Below are positions 24,918-32,348 of a stretch of DNA of 64,000 bases, in pieces (the stretch's first letter is position 1; each line of letters begins with the position of its first letter). A program made the translations under genes and the position numbers. The notes beneath the pieces were generated by a model that was not told the DNA's origin, made no database searches, and was given only the letters and a program-made list of their open reading frames with translations. Origin of the DNA: Streptosporangium nondiastaticum (GTDB lineage: Bacteria > Actinomycetota > Actinomycetes > Streptomycetales > Streptomycetaceae); the NCBI RefSeq assembly GCF_003011965.1, contig NZ_PXWG01000015.1, positions 1-64,000 of the forward strand. Direction: 5' to 3'.

Positions 24918-25973
24918 GTGGAATACCGACGACTGGGCGATTCAGGACTGATGGTCCCGGCACTGAGCTTCGGCGCGGGCACCTTCGGGGGACGCGGCGA
25001 CCTCTTCGGCGCCTGGGGCGACACCGACGCCGCCGAGGCGCGCCGCCTCATCGACATCTGCCTCGACGCGGGGCTCAACATGTTCGACACCGCCGACGTC
25101 TACTCCGCCGGCGCTTCCGAAGAGGTGCTCGGCGCGGCCGTCAAGGGCCGCCGCGACCAGGTGATCCTCTCCACCAAGGCCGGGCTGCCCATGGGCGACG
25201 GCCCGGCGGACGCCGGCACCTCCCGCGCCCGCCTGATCAAGACCGTCGACGACGCCCTGCGCCGCCTCGGCACCGACTACATCGACCTCTTCCAGCTCCA
25301 CGCCTTCGACGCGGGCACCCCCGTCGAGGAGGTCCTCTCCACCCTCGACGACCTCGTACGGGCCGGGAAGCTCCGCTACACCGGCGTCTCCAACTTCGCC
25401 GGCTGGCAGCTGATGAAGTCGCTCGACGCCGCCGACCGGCACGGCCGCGCGCGCTACGTCGCCCACCAGGTCTACTACTCCCTCATCGGCCGCGACTACG
25501 AGTGGGAACTCATGCCCCTCGGGCTCGACCAGGGCGTCGGCGCCGTCGTCTGGAGCCCCCTGGGCTGGGGACGGCTCACCGGGAAGATCCGCCGCGGCCG
25601 GCCCCTCCCGGCCGGCAGCCGCCTGCACGCCACCGCGGACTACGGGCCGCCCGTCGACGACGAGCTCCTCTACCGCGTGGTCGACGCGCTCGACGAGATC
25701 GCCGGTGAAACCGGCAGGACCGTCCCGCAGATCGCCCTCAACTGGCTGCTGCAGCGCCCGACCGTCTCCTCCGTCATCATCGGCGCCCGCAACGAGGAGC
25801 AACTGCGGCAGAACCTCGGCGCGCTCGGCTGGAACCTGACCGCCGATCAGGTGGCACGGCTCGACGCCGCGAGCGCGAAGGAAGCTCCGTACCCCTACTT
25901 CCCCTACGAGCGCCAGGAAGGCTTCGCGCGCCTCAACCCGCACCCGCTGCGGCGCGCGGACGGCGCGGCCTGA
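24918..25973 (+). CDS. Aldo/keto reductase
   Basis: A 351-aa NADPH-dependent (alpha/beta)8-barrel oxidoreductase. Catalytic tetrad residues are visible: D in M-F-D-T-A-D-V-Y-S-A-G (with tyrosine), K in L-S-T-K-A-G, and H in L-F-Q-L-H-A-F-D. The cofactor end has S-S-V-I-I-G-A-R-N-E-E-Q-L. It resembles the YajO/IolS-type subfamily. Start GTG 24918 with GAGGGGAAGGG upstream; the frame extends to 24885 without family support. Presumably induced when the divergent TetR releases its operator. Confidence 0.92.
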   Translation: MEYRRLGDSGLMVPALSFGAGTFGGRGDLFGAWGDTDAAEARRLIDICLDAGLNMFDTADVYSAGASEEVLGAAVKGRRDQVILSTKAGLPMGDGPADAGTSRARLIKTVDDALRRLGTDYIDLFQLHAFDAGTPVEEVLSTLDDLVRAGKLRYTGVSNFAGWQLMKSLDAADRHGRARYVAHQVYYSLIGRDYEWELMPLGLDQGVGAVVWSPLGWGRLTGKIRRGRPLPAGSRLHATADYGPPVDDELLYRVVDALDEIAGETGRTVPQIALNWLLQRPTVSSVIIGARNEEQLRQNLGALGWNLTADQVARLDAASAKEAPYPYFPYERQEGFARLNPHPLRRADGAA

Positions 25974-25975
25974 GG

Positions 25976-26009
25976 CGTCCTGCCCGCCGGCCGGGCGGCG
26001 GGCAGGACG
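25976..26009. terminator. Perfect 13-bp hairpin between convergent genes
   Basis: Arms 25976-25988 and 25997-26009 (C-G-T-C-C-T-G-C-C-C-G-C-C and complement) with an 8-nt loop lie between the aldo/keto reductase and glutathione peroxidase genes, a shared terminator position. Confidence 0.75.
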
Positions 26010-26045
26010 GATCCGTCAGGGCCGTCGGGGGGCCGTTCGAGGCCG

Positions 26046-26534
26046 TCAGGCGGGCAGGGCGGCCTCGACGGCCGCCAGCACCTCGGGGGCGTCCGGCTCC
26101 GTCTGCGGGCTGAAACGCGCGACGACGCTCCCGTCACCGCCGACGAGGAACTTCTCGAAGTTCCAGCGGATGTCACCGGTGTGCCCCTCGGCGTCCGGCG
26201 TGCCGACGAGCGCGGCGTACAGGGGGTGCCGGTCCGCGCCGTTGACGTCGGTCTTCTCGGTCATGGGGAACGTCACCCCGTACGTGGCCGAGCAGAAGGA
26301 GGCGATCTCCTCGGCGGTGCCGGGCTCCTGACCCATGAACTGGTTGCACGGCACGCCCAGCACGGTGAAGCCGCGCGCCGCGTAGTTCTCGTGCAGCTTC
26401 TCCAGCGCCGCGTACTGCGGGGTCAGGCCGCACTTCGAGGCGACGTTGACGATCAGGACGGCCTTGCCTCGGTACTGCGCGAGGTTCGCGGGGCCGCCCT
26501 GGAGGGCGCCGATCTCCACTTCGTGGACGGACAC
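26046..26534 (-). CDS. Cysteine-type glutathione/thioredoxin peroxidase
   Basis: The 162-aa thioredoxin-fold peroxidase has the peroxidatic cysteine C35 in N-V-A-S-K-C-G-L-T-P-Q-Y, the G-V-P-C-N-Q-F-M-G-Q-E-P signature (C63) and W-N-F-E-K-F-L. It reduces hydroperoxides; bacterial Cys-type enzymes usually take electrons from thioredoxin. The start GTG 26534 has AAGGAG six bases upstream; a longer frame from ATG 26573 lacks such a site. Confidence 0.9.
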   Translation of the reverse strand: MSVHEVEIGALQGGPANLAQYRGKAVLIVNVASKCGLTPQYAALEKLHENYAARGFTVLGVPCNQFMGQEPGTAEEIASFCSATYGVTFPMTEKTDVNGADRHPLYAALVGTPDAEGHTGDIRWNFEKFLVGGDGSVVARFSPQTEPDAPEVLAAVEAALPA

Positions 26535-26627
26535 GTCGTGCTCCTTGCTCTCTGCATGATCAGGTCGCTTCATCCGCGGCCCAGTATGCCCGCCCCGCCC
26601 CGGCCCGCCGGGCCCGCCCTCCGGGCC

Positions 26628-26750
26628 GTCAGTCGACCCAGGCCACCACGGCGAGGCGACGGGCCGACGCGTCGGCGTAGAAGCCCCGCAGCGCGGTGAA
26701 GTGCCCGCGCAGGTACGCGGCGAGGTCCCCGGGCCCTACGGCTGCCTTGT
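26628..26750 (-). pseudogene. Possible C-terminal coding remnant after the M48 gene
   Basis: Reverse-strand codons upstream of a TGA at 26628 read protein-like: G-D-L-A-A-Y-L-R-G-H-F-T-A-L-R-G-F-Y, then S-A-R-R-L-A-V-V-A-W-V-D. The segment is in a different frame from the M48 protease, whose stop is at 26736. It could be the 3' end of a lost gene or a frameshifted extension. No family recognised. Confidence 0.3.
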
Positions 26751-28127
26751 GGGGTGATGGCGAGTGGCCGCGTTGCGTTGCAAGTGTTGCAGGCGGGCCT
26801 CGAAGCGGGAGTGGGCGCCGCGTACCGCCGGGTGGGCGGCGGGCCCGGCCCCGGCCGGCTGCGGGGGTGCCGGCGGAGCGTCCGGCGGGAAGGGCGGCCC
26901 GTAAGCCTCGTACGGTGCGGGTACCGCCGGAGGCACCGGCGGCGTCGTCTGCGTCCGGTGCTCCTCGGCGAGCACCGCCATCAGTTCGTCACCGAACCCG
27001 AGCCCCGCCGCGTAGTCGTCCGCGCGGCACTCGGCCCGGCGGTGCAGCCAGGCGACGAGCAACGGGCCGGCCGCCACCGGCAGGGTGAGCCACCACATCG
27101 ACTCGGTGAACGTCAGCACGTACACGAACCACACGAACGTCACGGACAGGCACCCGCCGCAGGCGATGCCCGCCACGTTCCTCGACCCCAGGAGCAGGAG
27201 CAGGCCCGTGGTGATCAACCGCCACACCGTACGGGCCGGCAGCGCGTACCAGTCGGCGAGCATGCCCGCCCATGTGTGCCCGCCCACGTGGTGGCCCAGC
27301 TCGTGGGCCAGCACGGCCGCCAGCTGCGAGTTCGGCAGCCGCTCCAGCGCGTGCCGGGTGACGCCGACGATGTGGCCGGCCGCGGCGGTCGCGTTGAGCT
27401 CGGCCCGCTCCTGGACCCACAGCTCGTAGGTGCACTGGTTCACCCCGGCACGGCGCGTCACCTCCTCCCACACCGCGCCCAGCCGTTCCGCTTCCGCGGG
27501 GGTGGGCCGCCGCATGCGCAGCAGGTACCGGGCGATGGCCGCCTCGGCCGACCGGTGGAAGACCAGGGGCCCGGACAGCAGCCACACCGCGGGCAGCAGC
27601 AGGCCCAGCACGGGGTTGAACAGGGCGGAGGCGAACGAGACCACGGCGAGACTGATCAACGCCGTGGGAACCGTCACCACCAGCTGGGAGAGCGCTGCGC
27701 CGTCCACCCCGCGCTGGTGCGCCTTGAGGTGTTTGCGCCCTGACTGCAGCCTCAGGTCGTCATGGGCGGGTGCGTTGACCGCGTCGGCGGCGCAGGGAGG
27801 GGGGAACAGGGGCCGGGGCGGCGGTACGGGATCCCCTGCCGGGGGAGGAGGAGCCGCTTCCTGCGGGTACGGGGGTGGCGTTTCCTCGCCCGGGTACGGG
27901 TACGGCGGCGGGTTTTCCTGGCCCGGATATCCCGGAGCCTCCTCCCCCGGATATCCCGGAGCCGCCTCCTCCCCCGGATACCGCGGCGGAGGCGCCGCCC
28001 CACGCGCCTCCGGGTATGGCGGCGGTTCCGGCGCCCCGGGATACGCCGGCGGTGCCGGCGGCCCCTGCGGTGACCCGGCCGGTGCCGGCGGTCCCTCGGG
28101 CGTGGCGGGCCGGTTCTGTTCGGGCAT
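26736..28127 (-). CDS. M48 (HtpX-like) membrane metalloprotease with a proline-rich cytoplasmic arm
   Basis: A 463-aa protein. Residues 1-112 are Pro/Gly/Tyr-rich with repeats of the P-G-Y-P-G-E-E kind. Two membrane segments follow (about 147-190), then the protease: zinc motif H275-E-L-G-H279 in A-V-L-A-H-E-L-G-H-H, third ligand E366 in R-R-A-E-C-R-A-D-D-Y-A-A, with two further membrane helices between (about 303-360). This is the HtpX/Ste24 layout, degrading or cleaving membrane-associated proteins. It is the last gene of the cyclase operon, 48 bp after the PycTM-like gene, so it may process or switch off that effector. The operon assignment rests on orientation and spacing. Confidence 0.88.
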   Translation of the reverse strand: MPEQNRPATPEGPPAPAGSPQGPPAPPAYPGAPEPPPYPEARGAAPPPRYPGEEAAPGYPGEEAPGYPGQENPPPYPYPGEETPPPYPQEAAPPPPAGDPVPPPRPLFPPPCAADAVNAPAHDDLRLQSGRKHLKAHQRGVDGAALSQLVVTVPTALISLAVVSFASALFNPVLGLLLPAVWLLSGPLVFHRSAEAAIARYLLRMRRPTPAEAERLGAVWEEVTRRAGVNQCTYELWVQERAELNATAAAGHIVGVTRHALERLPNSQLAAVLAHELGHHVGGHTWAGMLADWYALPARTVWRLITTGLLLLLGSRNVAGIACGGCLSVTFVWFVYVLTFTESMWWLTLPVAAGPLLVAWLHRRAECRADDYAAGLGFGDELMAVLAEEHRTQTTPPVPPAVPAPYEAYGPPFPPDAPPAPPQPAGAGPAAHPAVRGAHSRFEARLQHLQRNAATRHHPTRQP

Positions 28128-28175
28128 GGCTGTGCGCCTCCTGACTGGTCGTGAGGGAAAGGTCGGGTCGGCGGG

Positions 28176-28703
28176 TCAGCCGACGAGGAGCGCGCCCGGC
28201 AGCAGCACCATCGCGGCCGTGAAGCCCGCCGTGCCCGCGCGCAGCCACCCGTACTTGCCGGCGACGATCCGGCTGTTCTCCGTGAGCGCCGCGATGACCG
28301 CGGCCGTGGGAGCGCGCTCGGTCTCCCGCAGCGCCTCCTCCAGCGCCGTGGGGCCTCGGCGGGCGGCGCCGCGGATGTCGGCGAAGTGGGTGATCGGTAG
28401 GCCGGGGCGCCAACCGCGCGTGCGGTAGCGCGGAATCACCGACAGCAGCAGGGAGAGGAGCGAGCCGAGGAAGCACACCGCGCCCGCCCACCACAGCACC
28501 TCCCCGAAGAGCGAGAGGGACGCCGGCTGCCAGCCCCGGACGGCGAGCACGCCGACGAGCACGGAGGCGGCCATGCCCTGCGCCGCCACCAGGACGGAGC
28601 CCTTGGTGTCGGCCCGGGCGGCCTCCTGGCGCAGTTCGGACAGCAGCCGCTCGGCGGTGCGCGGCGCGGCGGCGGCCGGCGCGGGCTCGCCGGTCGTCGT
28701 CAT
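28176..28703 (-). CDS. PycTM-like (DUF5706) membrane effector
   Basis: A 175-aa protein with a soluble N-terminal helix (A-E-R-L-L-S-E-L-R-Q-E-A), the A-D-T-K-G-S motif at 31-36 that marks the family, and three hydrophobic segments (about 36-56, 69-90 and 152-174). A conserved-looking cytoplasmic stretch (L-P-I-T-H-F-A-D-I-R) joins helices two and three. DUF5706 corresponds to PycTM, the membrane effector of Pycsar anti-phage systems that is triggered by cyclic pyrimidine nucleotides. The start codon overlaps the SPFH-like stop (ATGA). A nucleotide cyclase three genes upstream in the same operon supports the assignment. Activity is untested. Confidence 0.8.
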   Translation of the reverse strand: MTTTGEPAPAAAAPRTAERLLSELRQEAARADTKGSVLVAAQGMAASVLVGVLAVRGWQPASLSLFGEVLWWAGAVCFLGSLLSLLLSVIPRYRTRGWRPGLPITHFADIRGAARRGPTALEEALRETERAPTAAVIAALTENSRIVAGKYGWLRAGTAGFTAAMVLLPGALLVG

Positions 28704-29899
28704 CGGCCGGGAGGCGGTGTCGGGGGCCGGTACCCGAAGACGGGGCCCGCGTCCGGCGGGGGCGTGGCGTCCCGGGGCTCCTGCGGCGGCGCGGCCGGCG
28801 GTACGGCCTCGCCGTCCCCCGAGGCCCCGTGCCCCTCGGACCCGTCGTCGCGCGCGGGCCCCTCGACCGCGGGCGCACTGTCGGGCATGAACCCCCTCGC
28901 CGCGTTCATCGTCTGCCTGCGCAGCTCGTCCAGCTGATGCTCCTCGAGCCGGCCCGGTCCGCCGCCGAACGCCTGCAGTGCGACCTGCAGCTGGTTCTGC
29001 ATGGCGTGGGTCTGGTCCGCCCGGAGGTTCTCCAGCACCATGCGCGCGTCCTCGGGGTGCCGGGCGAGGTGGAAGGCCAGGGCGGCGGGCCCGCCGCGCT
29101 CCAGGTAGTACGCGTAGTACTGGATCTTCTTGGCCTCGATCTCCTGCAGCTCCAGCTCCTGCTGCCCGCGGATCAGCTGCCGTTCGTGGCCGAGGTTCTG
29201 GTGCTGCAGCTCGATCCGGTGCTGGTGCTGCTCCTGGGCGAGCGCCCGCTCGGCCGCCAGTTCGTCCTCCCGCATCAGCAGGGCGTGCTGGGGGTCGAGC
29301 TTCTGCCGCGCGAACTCGATGTCGCGCAGTTCCCGCGCGTGCGTGAGGGCGGCCTCGTCCCGGCGGATCCGGATGCCGCACCGCACCTGCAGCCCGGCGC
29401 CCGCGCCCGGCGGCCCGGCGGCGGCGAGCGCCTGCTGTGCCTCCTTGTCCGCCGCCGCGCTGTCCTCCATGGCGTACGCGCGCAGGACGGGCCGTACGGC
29501 GTCGTCGACGTGCCGCTGCACGAGGGCGGGCACGTTGCGCTCCCCGCTGGCGACGAATGCCGCGGGGTCGTGCACCTGCCAGCTGCAGGTCAGGGCCACC
29601 TCGAAGAGGAACGCGTCGTTGCTGCTGGGCAGCGAGAGGACCACGTCGGCGTCGTGCAGGCCCATGTCCACCTCGTACACGGTGGTCCACCGGCGGGTGG
29701 CGACCTCGGCGCGGCTCGGGCGGCTCGGCGGCAGGAAGGCGTCCAGACCGCCCTGGGCCGTGGTGAAGACCAGGGCGTAGTCGATGCGCGTGGTGCGGAG
29801 CGGCTTGAAGCGCGACAGTTCCTGGATGGTGACGACGGGGTCGACGAGCTGCGAGTGGCGGTTCGCGTCCTGCTGCCACTGGTGTTGCGGGCTCATCAT
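28700..29899 (-). CDS. SPFH-like domain protein with a long coiled coil
   Basis: The 399-aa protein has a beta-rich N-terminal 160 residues (V-Y-E-V-D-M-G-L-H-D-A-D, F-E-V-A-L-T-C-S-W-Q-V-H-D-P-A-A-F-V) resembling the SPFH/band-7 fold, then V-R-P-V-L-R-A-Y-A-M-E-D and a charged coiled coil about 175-270 (H-R-I-E-L-Q-H-Q-N, R-Q-L-I-R-G-Q-Q-E-L-E-L-Q-E-I-E). The C-terminal 80 residues are acidic/proline-rich. No transmembrane helix is seen. SPFH proteins oligomerise into membrane microdomain scaffolds and often regulate M48-type proteases such as HtpX and FtsH, which would fit the protease in this operon. Overlaps the next gene by four bases. Confidence 0.7.
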   Translation of the reverse strand: MMSPQHQWQQDANRHSQLVDPVVTIQELSRFKPLRTTRIDYALVFTTAQGGLDAFLPPSRPSRAEVATRRWTTVYEVDMGLHDADVVLSLPSSNDAFLFEVALTCSWQVHDPAAFVASGERNVPALVQRHVDDAVRPVLRAYAMEDSAAADKEAQQALAAAGPPGAGAGLQVRCGIRIRRDEAALTHARELRDIEFARQKLDPQHALLMREDELAAERALAQEQHQHRIELQHQNLGHERQLIRGQQELELQEIEAKKIQYYAYYLERGGPAALAFHLARHPEDARMVLENLRADQTHAMQNQLQVALQAFGGGPGRLEEHQLDELRRQTMNAARGFMPDSAPAVEGPARDDGSEGHGASGDGEAVPPAAPPQEPRDATPPPDAGPVFGYRPPTPPPGR

Positions 29900-29960
29900 G
29901 GTGCTGCTTCTCCTCGGGACGGTTGCACGCGGGAACGAGTGGAGCGGGGCTGCCGGGTGG

Positions 29961-32348
29961 TCACGGCGCGGGCGGCGGGGACAGCGCCCCGCGCAGCCGG
30001 AGGGCGACGGCGGGGGGCGACGGGTCCGCCCCGCCGCGCAGGTTCTCCAGCAGGTAGACGAGCCGTTTCGTGTCCTCGACGGACACGGCCAGCAGCGGCA
30101 GCAGCTCGGCGAGGGCGCGTTCGGCGTCCCGGTCGTCGCCCGCCGCCCGGACCCACCCGCGGAGGTTGTCCAGGCCGTAGGCGGAGTACAGGGGGTCGTT
30201 GAGGACCATGCGCCACAGGGAGGCGAGCGACTGCCGGAGCAGCGCGCCGGGAGTGCCGGGGACGGCCTCGGCGCGGCCGAACAGGTCGAGGAGGAGCGGG
30301 CGGCCGCCGGCGCCGTCCACGGGACCGCAGGCGTGGACGACCGTGCGCAGGACGAAGTCCCGGGTGAGGCCGCCGCGGGTCAGCGGCACGAGGGCGGGCC
30401 ACAGCTCGGCCGCGGCGCCGCCGGCCTCCCACGCCCCCGCGTTCTGGCCGGCCGCGAGCAGCACGGCGGCGGCGGACTGGGCGAGTTCGTCGAGCTCGGC
30501 CCGCCACGAGGGGGCTGGTCCGCCCCGCGCCTCCATCGCACCCACCGCCGCCAGGAGCGCCTCGACGGCGTCCCCGGCGAAGGCGTCCCCCACGAGCGCG
30601 TACGTCCGCACGGCCGCCCGGCGCAGCCGGTGGTCGTTGGTCGTGCACCACTCCCGCAGGATGCGCGGCACGTGGGGCGTGCCCAGGTGGTGGGCGAGGG
30701 CGAGCGCGTTGGCAGCGGCCAGCCGCGCGCGCAGCCGTGCCCCGAAGACCCAGGGGCGGATCAGGAGGGACATGGTCGACGGCAGGTCGGCGTGCGCCAG
30801 GACCGCCGCGGTGGAGGCGGCCCGGGTGCGGACGACCGGCCGGGGGTCGTCGGCCAGGCGGCGCAGCCAGGTCACGAGGGCGGGGCGGGCGGACGGGTGG
30901 CCGGTCCAGACCTCACGGAGCAGGGTGATGGCCGTGAGCGGGTCCCGGAACTGCACCTTCGTCTGCAGCACCGGCCCCCATTCGGTCTCCTCGGTCTCCA
31001 GGTAACGGTCGGCCTGGGCGTGTTCGACGCGCTGGGCGCTGGAGGTGCCGAAGACGGGGATGCGGGCCGGCTCCCCGGGGTTCTCGATGCGCTGCAGCAG
31101 GCCGAAGAGGACGTCGCTGAGCTCGGCGGTGAGCGGGTACGGGGCCTCGTTGAAGGTGGCGAGCGCGATCAGGAACGCCTTGTCGTGCAGGGTCTGCCCG
31201 GTGCCGTCGAACCAGGCCCGCACTTGCTGCTCGGCGGCGTGGCGGCCGTAGGAGGCGAGGCCGGAGAGGGGAAGGGTCCCGCGGGCGTGCGCGGCGACGC
31301 GGCCGGCGAAGGCGGCCAGGTCGGCGACAGGACGCCGGTGTCCCAGGACCGCTCGGACCTCGGGGAGGGCCAGGAGCTCTTCGACGCTGTGGCCGGCCAG
31401 GTCCTCGTGGCGCAGATGGCTGCGGAGCAGGGCCGCGGGCTCCGGCGGCCGCCACGGGACGGGGCCGGCGTCGCCGTGGACGACGGGGTGCGGCCCGACC
31501 ACGACCACGAGGTGGCTCCCGGCCGCGCAGAGCTTCTCGCTCAGGGCGCGTAAGTGGTGCTCGCGCAGGGGCTGTTCCGCGCTGGTGGGGTAGTCGTCGA
31601 TGAGGTGCCCGCACCCGTCGCGCACCTCTCCGGCGAGGCGCCCCGGGGAGAGCCCGGGGTCCAGGGCCCGGTAGGCCGTCGAGCCGACGGCGCGCAGCAG
31701 CATGAGGGCGGCGGCGCGGCGCCCGGTGGTCGCGGGGCCGGAGAGGACGGCGACGCGGTGCTCCCTGAGCCGGGCGAGCGCTAGGCCGAAGGGACTGCCG
31801 GGCTCCCACGTGTCGCCCGGTGCGCCGGCCTCGCCTTCGCCGCTTGAGTCGCCTGAGCCGCGTAAGCCACCGGAGTCGCCTGAGCCACCGGAGACGCCCG
31901 AGCCACCGGAGACGCCCGAGCCACCCGAGTCGTCTGAGTCACCTGAGGGGAAGGCGAAGTTCCATGCGATGCGCTCGACTTCCGCGGTGGGGATCTCGCC
32001 GGACCGCTCCTCGTCGTCCCCGCCGTAACGGTATTCGACCTTACTGCCGAGGATGACGTCTCCGGTGACGTGTCCGCCGCTCACCCCGTGCTGGTCGCCG
32101 CCGACGAGCGAGCCGCCGAGCTGCGCGGAGCGGCCGAGCATGATGCCCGGGCTGTGGCGGTAGAGGTCGCGGCGGGAGTCCCAGGCGTGTTCCGTCTCGG
32201 AGTCGTCGGGCCCGGGGTCGGCGGCGGTCCCGGAGCCCGGGCCGGCCGGGTCCGGTTCGAGGTCTGCTTCGGGGCCGGGGTCCGGCGGTGCGGACGACGC
32301 CGCTGCCGGATCGCCCGCGGTCGCCGGGTCGCCGTACGGTGCGTTCAC
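29961..32348 (-). CDS. Degenerate NTPase plus HEAT-like repeat protein with a glycine-rich motif
   Basis: A 795-aa protein. Residues 1-60 are acidic/low complexity. Residues 79-97 hold the motif G-S-L-V-G-G-D-Q-H-G-V-S-G-G-H-V-T-G-D also found at the end of the cyclase. Residues 139-172 are an S-G-G-S-G-V repeat. From about 185 a STAND-like domain begins with V-A-V-L-S-G-P-A-T-T-G-R-R, a P-loop whose lysine is arginine, and a Walker-B-like H-L-I-D-D-Y. Residues 480-790 are helical repeats of HEAT type (R-L-R-A-R-L-A-A-A-N-A-L-A-L-A-H-H-L). GTG start overlapping the cyclase stop (GTGA). Likely a scaffold or sensor of the operon; NTP hydrolysis is doubtful. Confidence 0.7.
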   Translation of the reverse strand: MNAPYGDPATAGDPAAASSAPPDPGPEADLEPDPAGPGSGTAADPGPDDSETEHAWDSRRDLYRHSPGIMLGRSAQLGGSLVGGDQHGVSGGHVTGDVILGSKVEYRYGGDDEERSGEIPTAEVERIAWNFAFPSGDSDDSGGSGVSGGSGVSGGSGDSGGLRGSGDSSGEGEAGAPGDTWEPGSPFGLALARLREHRVAVLSGPATTGRRAAALMLLRAVGSTAYRALDPGLSPGRLAGEVRDGCGHLIDDYPTSAEQPLREHHLRALSEKLCAAGSHLVVVVGPHPVVHGDAGPVPWRPPEPAALLRSHLRHEDLAGHSVEELLALPEVRAVLGHRRPVADLAAFAGRVAAHARGTLPLSGLASYGRHAAEQQVRAWFDGTGQTLHDKAFLIALATFNEAPYPLTAELSDVLFGLLQRIENPGEPARIPVFGTSSAQRVEHAQADRYLETEETEWGPVLQTKVQFRDPLTAITLLREVWTGHPSARPALVTWLRRLADDPRPVVRTRAASTAAVLAHADLPSTMSLLIRPWVFGARLRARLAAANALALAHHLGTPHVPRILREWCTTNDHRLRRAAVRTYALVGDAFAGDAVEALLAAVGAMEARGGPAPSWRAELDELAQSAAAVLLAAGQNAGAWEAGGAAAELWPALVPLTRGGLTRDFVLRTVVHACGPVDGAGGRPLLLDLFGRAEAVPGTPGALLRQSLASLWRMVLNDPLYSAYGLDNLRGWVRAAGDDRDAERALAELLPLLAVSVEDTKRLVYLLENLRGGADPSPPAVALRLRGALSPPPAP
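31844..31950 (-). repeat. Short tandem repeats coding Ser-Gly linker
   Basis: Repeats with a 9-18 base period (gagccaccggagacgccc and variants) encode the S-G-G-S-G-V-S-G-G linker of the NTPase/HEAT protein. Such arrays can change length by slippage in frame. Confidence 0.75.
32062..32115 (+). repeat. 54-bp direct repeat, copy 1 (in the NTPase/HEAT gene)
   Basis: This 54-base segment matches 32439-32492 with about four differences. It encodes the shared G-S-L-V-G-G-D-Q-H-G-V-S-G-G-H-V-T-G motif on the reverse strand. Confidence 0.85.
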
